64,000 nt of DNA from Pilaira anomala (Eukaryota; Mucoromycota; Mucoromycetes; Mucorales; Mucoraceae). Under the pieces are notes generated by a model. That model had not been told where the DNA came from. It saw only the letters and a list, made by a program, of their open reading frames with translations, and made no database searches. Shown piece after piece: positions 35,300 through 46,671 of this stretch (positions within the stretch are counted from its first letter, which is position 1; the number at the start of each line of letters is the position of its first letter). A program made the translations under genes and the position numbers. The stretch is from NCBI GenBank assembly GCA_025716855.1, contig JAIXMQ010000001.1, forward strand, positions 372,001-436,000, read 5' to 3'.

Positions 35300-37932
35300 T
35301 TATTGCGATCTACGCAATAAATTACGTCTCACTCTTAAAGCATTTGCACCAGCACCTTCAGTTCTTTCTTGAGTGATATAAGGCACCTTTTTCCAAGGTA
35401 CATCAGCAACACCCGTTGATTTTTCTAATTTTTGATCAAGTAACATCCATAAAGGTAATTTCAATTCACCTTTAATTAAATAACTTGTTTTTTCTAATGA
35501 ACTTGTAGGCACGGGTGTTAAAATCAACAAGGCATGTTGAGAAGGATCGATCGCTCTGACAATACCTAATCCATAACATGTTGTCACGCGTGGTAAAGGT
35601 GATGGTTGATCTTGTGTATTCAAATATTTAGGTGCCGTCTTAAATAAATATATATGTTAATTTTTTCCCCCATAATTTAATAAACTCCCTTTCTTATTAT
35701 AACTTACAAAACCATCTGCTTTCTCAATTGAATTTTTAACTCCAATTTGCTTTTTATAATCAATGACATCACCCATAAGTCCAACCACACTACCATTTAA
35801 AGTATAAAATAATTCATTCATCTTCACTTCTTCATAAATAATCCAAATTGCATTTAAACTTTTACGCCAATCAATCGTATAGGGTATTCTTTCAACCATA
35901 TGTGTTTTAAAGTCCCAAGAAATAGTTTGTCCCATATTGGTTTGATGAAAATAAGATGCTAATGTAATATCTCTTTGTTGAAGTGATGTAAAACTATCCA
36001 TCAGTGTCACCACATTTGTATCTTGTAACACACAATCTAAATAATGCAAACTTGGTGTTTCCTTTTGAATTATAAATGCTTCATTATTTGAAATAGGTAA
36101 AATATCTCTTTCAAATGTATGAGGTAAATTCTTATAATCAAATACATGATGACGCATACTAAAGATATCTGTTGGTTCCACTTTTTGTATTTGACTAATT
36201 AATAAATTATATCCAACTCCAGAAACCCATCCTTGTGTATTCACAATCAATGGTATCCACTCCTTTTCTTCTTCATTATCTTGTACTTTCATTTGATCTT
36301 GTTTCCAATGTTCGACTAATTCATAAATACATGCTAAATATTGATCTGGATCACTACGAGGTGAATTCGATCCAAAAAAGAAACTACGTTCTGCTTCCAA
36401 ATGTTGATGTGTATAAGCTGGTCCCAAGACGACTTGATCGATATAATGCAATGAAATTAATCCACTGGGTGTAAACTCACTTTGTCCTACATCCGTTTCA
36501 ATATAAGCCACGCGCTTATATTTTGTTAAAAGTCGATTGATAAAGTATCTACAAAAGCTACTTTTTCCCATATCTTTGGCTCCACAGACTACACTCACAA
36601 CAGGTTGCATCTTATGACTTGCGTTCATCATGGCCATCTCAGTACGTGAATCCCAACTACTTTCTTCTTTAAATGCTTTCACACCCGGTGTAACCTCAAG
36701 GATAGGTTGAAATCCATCTAAATAATGAATCTCTAATGTTTCCTCTTGCTTTAATTCACGTTTGTTCAACTTGACTAAATTCTTTGTGAATGAGTTCACA
36801 ACTTGGGTCATTTCCTCTAATCCATCACCTTCGATTGATTTGATCACAATGATCGTTTCCATCTTTTTGGTTGTTTCTTTGAATATATCAAATACAGCTT
36901 CCATTAAATGTTCATCAATTTCAACTTGATCATGTACGTGTTGTACCGAGGCTCTGTCCAACGGTTCGGATCGAATACGTAAAAGTGAATGGGTACGTGG
37001 TGAAAAGGCTGGATAAAATGAAACCATATAATCGTCTTCGGGTGCTTTGTCAGGCATCTCTCTTCCGGAAGAAAGAATAGCGCCTGCAATCGATACAGAT
37101 CCAAATAAAACGCCAACCATTACTTGTCCCATAAACACTATATCTTGTCCTTTCTCAAGTCCAATAAACAAGTATGTCTCCCCTTCTTGGTTGATCACAC
37201 AACTATTTTGATTACTTGCTTTAAATTGACTTACTGAACTCGAATCCATCAATGGAGGGCTTTTTATATGTATATATATATAAGTATCTTTTTTTTTTTT
37301 TACAAGTTAAGAAAACACACACACACACTTACATTTTGTTCTTGAATTTGTTACTTTGAATAGGTAAAACAGGTGTAAATGCACCAAGTGGTGTCAAAGT
37401 ACCATTGGGTGTAGTACTTCCACTGATAGGTACAACAGGTTGCTCATGTTCCATCACTTCTCTTAAATCAAGATCCTCTTCATCTGTCGCACTCAATACT
37501 TCAATTCCTTCTCTACTTTCTTCCTCCTCTTCTTCTTCTTCTTCTTCTTCGCTTTCATTTTCACTTATTTCTACTTCCACTTTTTTATATAATCCCGCAT
37601 CCATAGCTGCTTTTCGGGCTGCGATCGCACTCAGTGGTTTCGTATTGGGAGTCTTTATCTCTACAACTGCTACAAGTTCTTCTTCAAAATCTGATACAGG
37701 TGTATCCTCTTTCTCTTCTTCTTCTTCTTCTGTTACTGCTTTTGTCTCGTTGTTATCACGAATTCTTTTAGACACTCGAGTAGGCTCATTCTTCACCTCA
37801 CCTAATAATAAAAAAATTAGTGTTTTTTTTTTAATCAAGTCTTTTTTCTTTTTTTTTTATGGTCGACTTACTCTTGGCAACCTTTTTAGATTGTCCTGTT
37901 TGTTTTGCGGTTGTCTTTCTTTTAGGTGGCAT
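35300..37932 (-). CDS. GRC3: Polynucleotide 5'-hydroxyl kinase Grc3/NOL9 (rRNA processing)
   Basis: Four exons, 37872-37932, 37333-37801, 35708-37259 and 35300-35638, give 806 aa. A basic N-terminus (MPPKRKTTAKQ) precedes a highly acidic Glu run. The kinase core contains the Walker A motif GAKDMGKSSFCRYF, followed by VAYIETDVGQSEFTPSGLIS, the family DxDxGQxE motif. The C-terminal domain is preserved (RVTTCYGLGIVRAID, ending RRNLLRRSQ). Grc3, with Las1, processes the ITS2 end of pre-rRNA in the nucleolus. The protein is longer than yeast Grc3 mainly because of the acidic N-terminal extension. It is head-to-head with the carbonic anhydrase gene. Confidence 0.92.
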
Positions 37933-38759
37933 CGTGATCAAAAAAAAAAAAATAAAAAAAAAAAAGAGAATAAAGATCTATAAAAAAAAAAAAGTTTTCT
38001 TTTAAAGCGGATATTGTAATATGACTGGTCTTTTTTTTTTTTTTTTTTTTGTAAACTTTGTTTCAATAAAGGTAAAAGAATAAATCTTATGTTGATTGAT
38101 TTAAAAAGTTGACGTGTTAAGCCGTTTCATTTTTATGATGAATGGGTCATTTGTATTACACAATATCTGTCATTGAATATGACTCTCATGGAAACTGTTC
38201 TCATGGAAACCATATTAATTTTGTCTACTAAATAGCGTCGTCGCTAAGCTACATAAAATTCAAGATCGATTTATATCTGATAGCTTATGGTTGAGATATC
38301 GATTAATACAAATGCAAATACATGCATTACCCCCCAATATATACCTTATGTAATATTACTTACTTCTGAGCAATATTTCTAGAACTTTCTAACCTCCTAA
38401 TAAAGATCATCCATTTGGTTTTACGCGTAAACCTGTAATAGTCAATTTATAATAATATTCATCTCCAGACTATAAGATATCCAGAGTTTTTCTTAATAGA
38501 TGTGCATACATAATAGAGGTCACAATTAGACGAAAGAGTCGCCTTTTATCTTGATTTATTTAACTTCGCGACATGCTTCTTGATAAAAGCGAAAAAGAGA
38601 TTTGTTACATATACATACATTACAGGAACAGATAAATTATGACATCTCCAATTTAAAAAAAAAGTTGTACAACCTTTAAAAAAAAAAAAAAAAAAAACTT
38701 TCCGAACTATTTTCTACCCTTTTTTTTTTTTCTTCTTCTCTTCTTTATCTTATTAAAAT
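37933..38759. other. Divergent intergenic region GRC3 / carbonic anhydrase
   Basis: About 830 bp. It contains a T21 tract near 38031, a short direct repeat (two copies of TCTCATGGAAAC at about 38184 and 38199) and an A20 tract near 38679. No gene seen. Confidence 0.6.
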
Positions 38760-39526
38760 ATGAGTCACTTCACAAACGAATTTAACTCTTTATCACCTCT
38801 CGTTCTCACCTCACAAGAGCCTGAACAAAGCAACCATGAATCCAATATCGTGCCTATCAGTATGCACAAATTCGACCCAAATGATACTGAATTAAACAGT
38901 CTCATGGATAACAATAGACGTTGGGCGGCTGCTGTTGTCAAAGAAGATCCTGAATTCTTTAGTAATATCGCGACTAAACAAGAACCTAAACTTCTCTGGA
39001 TCGGTAAATTGATATAATATATCTTGATATGTTCAGACTTTGTTTTCTTACATTTTTTTTTTTTTTTTGTTAGGCTGTTCTGATTCAAGAGTACCAGGTA
39101 AAAAAAAAAAAAATAAACAAAAACGTCATAATCTATAATTATCACTCAACTTTTTTCTTTTAAGCAAATCACATTGTTCAGTTGAAACCAGGAGAAATTT
39201 TCGTTCATAGAAATATTGCAAATGTTGTAAATCATAGTGATTTAAATTGTTTATCTGTCATCCAATACGCTGTTGAAGTATTAAAAGTAGAACATATTAT
39301 TGTTTGCGGTAAAAAAAAAAAAAAAACATGTCAAAAAAAAAAAAAACGTACATATATCCTCATCTATTTATTTATAGGACATTATAATTGCGGTGGTGTC
39401 ACAGCTGCTGCAGGTTCAGGTCAATATGGTTTAATCGATAACTGGTTACGCTCCATTAAAGATGTTTACAGATGTAAGTTCAAATATTTACACAAAGCAA
39501 ATCCCGTTTATTCTTCTCCTTATATT

Positions 39527-39560
<34 letters not shown>

Positions 39561-39813
39561 TATATTAGTGCACAACGAAGAAATGGAAAATTTAAAAACA
39601 GATCAGCAAAAGATTAGAAAACTTGTTGAATTAAACGCTATTAACTCAGCAAAGAACGTATGTCATTCAACTATCGTTCAAAACGCCTGGAAAAGAGGTC
39701 AACATTTAATTGTACATGCTTGGGCTTATGATATTGAAGATGGGTTAGTTAAAAAATTAGATTGGTGTGTGAGTGGTAATGAAACACTCGATGATATCTT
39801 TACTTCTGCTTAA
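38760..39813 (+). CDS. Beta-class carbonic anhydrase
   Basis: Five exons, 38760-39003, 39074-39097, 39165-39308, 39378-39473 and 39569-39813, give 250 aa. Zinc ligands are Cys83 in CSDSR and His139/Cys142 in [21 protein letters not shown] and [14 protein letters not shown] are also canonical. The enzyme interconverts CO2 and bicarbonate, supplying bicarbonate for carboxylation and CO2 sensing. Exon 2 is only 24 nt and encodes the CSDSR motif, so skipping it would stay in frame but remove a zinc ligand. No clear mitochondrial presequence is visible; it is probably cytosolic. Introns hold long T/A runs (about T28 in the last). Confidence 0.95.
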
Positions 39814-39917
39814 AAAGAAAACATCAAGATTATGTATAGTGGACGAACTCTTGAAGCCGATAAAATAAAAAAAATAAAAAATCAGAAAATTTGCTTATAA
39901 AGTTATATATACATTTA

Positions 39918-40574
39918 TTAAACATCATCGTTTTTACGATTACGCTTCACAGATGAAGAAGCTTCCTTATCATCGTCATCACGAGCTCTTTTTTCCGTCT
40001 ATATTTAAGTATATAAAAAAAAAAAAAAAAAAAGTCAGTGAAAAGGAATGAAGTCATATCAAGACAACATGTAAAAAAAATACCTGTGATGGTATGACTT
40101 CTTCTACACTCTCTTCCTCTTCATTTTCACTTCCAAATTCATCGTCTGTAGATAAGGCATCAGGACCAGCAAAATCAGGAGGCTGATCCAACATTTTCCA
40201 TGCTTCTTTCTGGTTGATCATTTCTCTAAGTACTCTAACTTTTGATTCTATTTTATTAGGAGTTTTTGAACCTATTGTAATAAAAAATCAATTAAATAAA
40301 TAGGATTTACATAAAAAAAAATGAATTAAAAAAGCTAAACTAACTACTAACCTGCTGGTCTTCTGGCCTTGGAGAGCTTTTTCCATAGAGACTCCAAGGA
40401 AGAAACAGTACGATTTCGGTCGGTTTTACCAGTTTTTTTTTTTTGGATAGTTTCGTTATATTCTTTTTCAACTTTTTGCCACTGTCCTGTACCGAGAGGA
40501 AGGAACTTTTTCATAACAGCTAAGAAAACAAGTTGTTCTTGGTCAGTGTAGGGCTCTGCTTTAGGTCTACCCAT
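39918..40574 (-). CDS. Small Myb/SANT-like DNA-binding protein
   Basis: Three exons, 40352-40574, 40084-40271 and 39918-39998, give 163 aa. The N-terminal ~75 residues, MGRPKAEPYTDQEQLVF then FLPLGTGQWQKVEKEYNE and SLESLWKKLSKARRPAG, have the spaced Trp and helix pattern of a SANT/Myb-like domain of the kind found in small fungal proteins (DUF6818-like). The C-terminus is acidic (GSENEEEESVEEV), then basic (KRARDDDDKEASSSVKRNRK, a likely nuclear signal). Function is unknown. It is tail-to-tail with the carbonic anhydrase (104 bp between stops). Confidence 0.75.
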
Positions 40575-41690
40575 TTTTTTTTTTTTTTTTTTTTTAGTGA
40601 AAGTAAAAGAAAAACAGTGTTAATTTTTATTCTCTGAAACTGAACCTTTGTAGGCAAAATAGAACCGGAGCCCATAATAAAAAAAATCCTTTTGCAGTTT
40701 AGTTGGACTTGGACTCAAACGATTAACCGTAACTCTTTTTTTTTTTTCTTAAAAAAAAAAAAAAAAAACCTTTTGTTTCTCAAGTCAAATTTCTCTGCGA
40801 TATGTGACACTGCTTTATTCTCTATGTATTTAATAAAATTTCAATTTTACAAAAAAAAAAAAAAAAAAAACTCATATGTAGAAGATGCGAGAACATTAAG
40901 ATAATTTGACTCGGCTTATGAACCTTTCAATTTAAATAAAGGAGGGGACCCATTGTTAAAAGAATAAAAAAAAAAAAAAAAAACGTCATTCATCTTTGCT
41001 ATTAAATAGACCAATATAACAAATAGTAATTTTTAGGGATAGATATGCGCACCATACTTAATATAGATAAGATACAAAAATTTGTTTAAAAACCACTTGT
41101 TTTATCTGAAGTTATTGTAAAAAATACAAATCTTTTGAAAGAATAGCTTCTGTAAAAATCATTTAACATTTCTCTTGAAAAGGCCAACATTGGTTCTATA
41201 TCTAATAGTAATTTATAAATTGAAAAGGAGGGCTTCTTACTCGATTTTTTTCCTATGTATAAAGGTTTTTTTTTAAAAAAAAAAAAATTATTTAGTTATT
41301 GATATTGATTACTTAAGAACTTCAAGAACTCACAAAATAATATAAGCTAAAAACAAAATACTCTTACGCTTTTCATGCCAAATGAAACAGAAAGGTTGGA
41401 CCCGACTTTCTGTTTACCTGAAAATATTTAGATCCGTACATAACTATGTAAATTGTAAATATAAACATGATGTTGGACGTTGTTAATTGTTTTGTAGCAT
41501 GGTTAATTATTAAGTTCGAATTTTAGATTTAGTAATATTAGAAATTAGAGAGTAATTGAGATAGAAAATATACCAACAAGAAATGCTTTATTTAATTTTT
41601 TTGTGTGTAGGAAGAAAAAAAGAAAGTTTTATTATGTACTCGCATAATGCTTCGAAACAAGAAACTGTTGGAAGTATGTGATTTTTGAAC
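40575..41690. other. Intergenic region, left edge of accessory island
   Basis: About 1.1 kb, A+T-rich with several A/T homopolymers. I see no gene or RNA. Confidence 0.6.
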
Positions 41691-41699
41691 ATGTTCCAG

Positions 41700-43870
41700 A
41701 CGTTTTCATTCTGAGTGCTATCATCGGGTTTTTTTTAACTGATTTGAGCATTTGCTCCTAGAAAATGATGTTAATTTAAAAAGAAGCATGATATCATCAT
41801 TTGGGTAAATTTTATACCTTGAAGTAAGCCAATGCATTTCATAGATACCTCCGTATGACTGTATGTACCATGGGTAGTTGGCAAAGTAAAAGGGACTCCT
41901 AATTCTTCATAAATATAAACCCATTTTGTCATATCCATATTTAATTTAAACAATGTAATTTCTGTTCCTTTTAGTTAAACAAAATTCAGTTTTACGAAAT
42001 CTAGTATTCGTTTTATTGACTTACCAATGACAAGAACACCAAATGTTTCAATTTCATGAATATTTTTTCCAAATTTCATTCTGAGATGAAGCTGTCTCTT
42101 CATTATCTCTAAAACACGAGCTTTGGCTTCGATTCTGCAAGTGTCACCTTTTTTTTTTTTTACCTCGCCACATGCAATTTCAATAATAGGTTGAAAGTAT
42201 GAAAAAACCCCCCTTTATTGTTGTCTTTGACGTTTGTAAGGCTCACCCTCTGCCTCCGTATCCCTTTCTTGCTCTTGTCGACTTTCTGATGTTCGCAAAG
42301 TCTTGGCTGATTCTGCTTTTCCATGTCAAGCTGCCTTTGCTGACAAGGTATTGGAGGTACCTAAACAAAATAGCTCCAGAAAACAGAAGGAAATTTGCTA
42401 TTATAACCAAGCATAGATAAGCTGCAGAATGGGGGGTACGCGTCCTATTCAGGCAGCTTTTGGTAGGCTTCATCTGAACCTTTCTACTGATAAAGATGAG
42501 CGACACCTCATTCTTTGTGTAGTTTTTTTTGATTACACGAATTTTGGAAGTCGTCCAGTAGTAGTAGTACATAGTAGTAGTAGTTGGGTTGGGTTGAATA
42601 TATAATGTATTGTGCTGAATTACACGTTTAAAAGCCAAAATATTCTTATAAATTACATCTGGGAGATCTACAGCCTTGTGTTCCTTATTAGTAATTGTTG
42701 ATGATAATAATGACGAGGAGAAAATGCCAGAAGCATGTAACCTATTATTGATATCATGTGGGAGGAGCATGTTTGATTCAACTTTCTCTTTAGCAGCAGA
42801 AAATAAAGAAGCTATAAAGCTTCATCAGCAATGGGGATAGTTTCTTTTGGCATATCTTTTCGTCTTAATTCGCATATGGTTAGCTTGCAGATATGCCCTA
42901 CAATTGTAGTGGAGAAGAGGTCAGATGGTACATATTCTGAATTGCTGTTGGTCGAAGGGCTGTCACTCTAGACAAATATAAGTTTAAATTAGATAATTTA
43001 ATCACAAACTTCAAACTTCTAATTATCATACTGTTTCATAGTCAGTTTCAATCTCCTTTGAGTCAACAAAGCCAACGTGTTTCACTGGTATTGAAGGCCT
43101 TCTTTGACGTACAGAGGGGCCTTCATTGTCTTCTACCTCTTCATGCTTCCTTTTGGTAATATGCTATGCAAAGGATTGTTTATGAGCTTGTTCTTCTAGT
43201 AGGATTAGATCTTACCTCGCAAGACCAAGACTGAACCAGTAGAGTTCCGTATTCGTATCAGACAAGAACTTTAAATCTCTTAATCGAGCAATAAAGAGCC
43301 TTGACATTTTAGCTCAAATTTCGAAAGGCTAACATTTGATCAAGTAGCCTTATCGTCTCGACCTTTGCGCTCTCCTTGTCACTACAATTTAGGAGCCTAA
43401 GAAACTCCTTACTATTGAACGCAGCATAGTACAAATACACCACGAACAGTAGTGTATTTTGATTTTTCTTCTTGTGTAATATCAATACCATTATCAGAGT
43501 TAACTGTATAGTTGTTTATAATTGTGTAAGTACAATTTAATATACATATATATATATTTGCTGTACATGTCGTTATTAAAAACATTTTCCTCTTTCTTCA
43601 TTGCTATATGTTTTGATGTACACAGAGGTGTTGTTGGTGGTTCCTCTACTTTTTTCATTTTTTTCGATTGGAGGGGATAGAGGAGTAAAATCACCTTGTA
43701 AAGGCTTAGTAGCAGGAGTACATGACTTAAAAACCAAGTTCCTTTAACCAACGCTTCACAGTTGACTCTGATTGTTCTTGGTGAAGTGAACTTAATTCAT
43801 GTTGAAAATCCGCAATTGTGTTGAAAAGATAAAGAATGGTGCTGGGTAAAAGAGTAGGTATTAAAATCAC
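41700..43870 (-). pseudogene. Decayed gene of a probable Mucorales multi-copy family (relic B)
   Basis: Coding-like minus-strand blocks run from about 43862 (IADFQHELSSLHQEQSESTV) through 43730-43610 (TPLSPPIEKNEKSRGTT), 43490-43310 (frame changes mid-block), 43300-43040 (RRPSIPVKHVGFVDSKEIET) and 43000-42830 (SEYVPSDLFSTT then a stop). Further blocks lie at 42140-42020 (ATFGVL-like ETFGVLVIG) and 41960-41815 (WVYIYEELGVPFTLPTTHGT). Splice-like GTAAG/TAG signals separate some blocks, but at least one frameshift and two internal stops break it. The repeat R1 copy 2 lies directly upstream, as R1 copy 1 does for relic A. Family identity beyond this is my inference. Confidence 0.55.
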
Positions 43871-43919
43871 AGATCAATTTTATCCAACTAGCCACCAAAA
43901 TACTTTACAGTTTTTTTTT

Positions 43920-43970
43920 AAGAATATACTAGTATAATTCTTGTTTTTTTTAAACAAAAAAAAACAAGTA
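43920..43970. repeat. Two adjacent A+T palindromes
   Basis: AAGAATATACTAGTAT(A)ATTCTT is an imperfect palindrome. It is followed directly by CTTGTTTTTTTT and AAAAAAAAACAAG around AAAC, a 12-bp stem. They lie between relic B and R1 copy 2. Confidence 0.6.
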
Positions 43971-43993
43971 ACTTTTTCTCTCTTCACTTGTAA

Positions 43994-44430
43994 TTTGGAC
44001 AAAAGGGACATTTTCTATTTGAGATTTATTAGACAAAATGAATCATTTATTTTTTGATAAAATTATTAGACTTACTATTGATAACAATATATTTTATGCA
44101 GGTCTTTTTTTTTCTTGGAACAATCTCTTCTCTAGATAAGGAGTGTGACAAAAGAAGAGATTAAAAATGCAGCGGTAAAGAAGATTATATATATAAAAAG
44201 AAGAAAGTGAAAGAAAAGAACAAAATAAAAAAAAAGATTATTTATAATGAAACCCCCCCCCCCTGTTTGTCTGGCGTATGAGAAAAAAAAAACCTGCCTG
44301 TATGCCATGTGAAAAAAAAAATTGATGTAATGGTGTATTTCATGCAAAAGTTATAAAAACCTTATTCATGTGACGATGTGCCTGGTTATACTTTTTATAA
44401 ATCCGGATAAAAGTCATCCGTGATTTTACT
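43994..44430 (-). repeat. Dispersed repeat R1, copy 2
   Basis: High-identity copy of 7109-7547 in the same orientation, differing mainly by homopolymer length and scattered substitutions. Both end abruptly at GATTTTACT; the flanks are unrelated. The intron donor seen in copy 1 (GTAAGTCTAATAAT on the minus strand) and the acceptor AAATAG are retained. Confidence 0.85.
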
Positions 44431-44539
44431 ACCTTTTTTTTTACTACTCTTTTCCCCGACTGCATGAAGAATGATCATATCCTGTTTTATTTTTAAAATA
44501 ATAAGTGTAAGCAAAAGATGGTTAAAGTTTTCGAAATTC

Positions 44540-44824
44540 ACCTAAAGCAATAAAAGATCATAACGGATCTGAAAGTGAAGTCGAATTTATGAAATTAGGA
44601 GCCATTTATTATTTGCAGAAGCTCAGATTCACACAAGTAGCCATTAGCACCATCGTTAATAAAAAGCGACCTACAGTCCGAAATGCTGTCGAAAGTGTGG
44701 CTAAAACCAACACTCCAGTAAAGAGAACAAGTCCTGGAAGACCTAGTAACTTGGATGAGTACACAGCTCGCCATTCAGTGATTATAATAAGAAGGCTCGA
44801 TTACAGCGAATCTGATGTCTGGTA
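44540..44824 (+). pseudogene. Tc1/mariner-like transposase N-terminal fragment
   Basis: The frame reads SESEVEFMKLGAIYYLQKLR, then FTQVAISTIVNKKRPTVRNA and SPGRPSNLDEY. This is a helix-turn-helix followed by a GRPxxLxE linker, as in the DNA-binding half of Tc1-like transposases. No DDE catalytic part follows; the frame stops at 44824 and downstream frames are closed. It begins about 110 bp after R1 copy 2. Confidence 0.55.
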
Positions 44825-44825
44825 A

Positions 44826-45510
44826 TCCAGATAACTTAAACTGACCAATCTGTTTTGCTTGTCAAGCAATATTCTTATATGTCATATAAGATAATTACAT
44901 GAACTTATTAAGTTACTTTAGCTAAGGTGATTCTTTGCTATAAAGTGTAACGACTGGGTTCTCTTAGGCTATGTAGTTTTGATATTCTCTTATCTTATTA
45001 GTCGAAGGTCGGAGCAAGGCGGTTTCAGTTACTTTGATTTGAATTTCCGTATGTACTCATCAAACTTAAGGATCAACCCTTACGTCTCACATCAATTGTG
45101 CCTGTCTTTTATATCCTAAATTATTTTCATCGCACATACAAAGTTGACGTTATATCACATCATCTGCTGTTTGATTTTTTTTTTAAATTTATAATGGACC
45201 GGCTTCCGTGACACTCAACCTTGCCAGCATCTCATACCGTAAATAAAACTCTCTCAAAAAACGTTAGTCTCAGCAAACATGTCATACTCAAAAATTGAAT
45301 AAGTCGAGGATTCCTCAAATTAAGATTTACATTATAACGGTTAAAAATGGTTGTATACCCCTTTTTGAAAACTTTGAAAGCTTTAACTGCAATTTAAACA
45401 TTTAATAAAGCAAAATAAGCAACACAATTGTATACAAGATGCATCAAGTGCCATCTCTGGATAATAATAATGTTCTCAGATTTTTTATTTACCTCATTAT
45501 AAATATATTA
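44826..45510. other. Accessory intergenic sequence
   Basis: About 690 bp between the transposase scrap and a LINE fragment. It is somewhat GC-richer around 44940-45260. All frames are broken; it may be further transposon debris. Confidence 0.5.
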
Positions 45511-45559
45511 CCTTTTGTCTTTAATTAAACTTATCTCTTCCCCATTATTATATAATCAT

Positions 45560-46240
45560 ATTCCCGTATTCATGATGCAATTGTTGTCCTCTTACCTTCA
45601 GCTAGCTTATGATAATTTCTTTGTGATTTCTCTAATTTTTCCTGCAGCTCGTGAATCTTCTCATCTTTATGGTTTACATGTCCTGCCACCACTACTTAAA
45701 GCTATCGATGACTGTCCTGGCACCCTTTCCTTCAAGACTAGAGCTGATGGCGGTCATCCTATCCTTTCGAATCGGGTCAAACAACATAATTTACAGTAAC
45801 ACCTACAGTTTATCACTATTTTTGAAAACTTCTTAGACAGCCGGCGATTAACACTTGAATCCACCTTGGCTCTTTTTAATCTGCCTCCATATCTGAATGA
45901 ACTCCAATACGAAGGGAATCCTATCCTCATGGTCCCCAATCTTGGTTTGCGGCAAGTATACACAAGAGACTTCGCTCTGGCCAAATTTCCTAGTAACTAC
46001 AACCCCACAACAGAGTCCATGAAGGTCTTCATTAAATCACCTATGCAAAGTCCTGTCAGAAACTTGTTATACCGCTTGATCCACAACAAAGTAGCCTCCA
46101 AAGACAATATTAGTTACATAATTAACCTCCCTGATGATCGCTGTATTTACTGTAGTTTAAAACAAACTACAATGTATATGTTATTTATCTGTCATACCAA
46201 TCAAGATGTCTGGAGAAATTTTCTGAACCATTTGAAATAA
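45560..46240 (+). mobile_element. LINE (non-LTR retrotransposon) 3' fragment 1
   Basis: Two broken frames. The second (45850-46240) reads ESTLALFNLPPYLNELQYEG and ends LYRLIHNKVASKDNI ... CIYC ... MLFICHTNQDVW, the C-terminal Cys/His region typical of fungal LINE ORF2. No reverse-transcriptase core is present, so this is a 5'-truncated copy. Confidence 0.65.
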
Positions 46241-46671
46241 AAAGTAGAAAAGAAAAAAAGAAAAAGATAAACTGCACGCCATTTACTTGATACTTATTTA
46301 CAGCCACGCGTTACGATTGAAGTAACATGGAATGTCGATTTTACTTTGTTCACGTGGAACACCAACTTTAAGATGAAATAAATAATTTATGTAATAACTG
46401 CAAAATTTCTGTGATATTCATGGATCAATAGGGTCCCCATTATTGGTCAAAGTGATTCTTGAAAGTATAAAGTTGGACAATAAGTAAAAAACAAGTTCCC
46501 TTATATCAATCGTAACTTTTTTCAAATGTATGCACTGTAAAACTTAAAAGAATCCCAAAAAGTCAATTCTAAAAAAAATAAGGTTTCTAACAACACCAAA
46601 GGAAACAAAACACGCCCTTTTTCTTCTTTCTTCTTCCTGTACTATTACTATTACAACTTTATACATACAGT
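46241..46671. other. Promoter region of the GH85 gene
   Basis: About 430 bp, no gene. It ends in a CT-rich tract (TTCTTCTTTCTTCTTCCTG) shortly before the ATG. Confidence 0.55.

Noticed and set aside
37405..37983. Long + strand Ser-rich frame
   Set aside because: It is the complement of the GAA-encoded acidic tract of GRC3 and has no independent support.
38184..38212. Two copies of TCTCATGGAAAC upstream of carbonic anhydrase as a regulatory repeat
   Set aside because: Too short and isolated to distinguish from chance.
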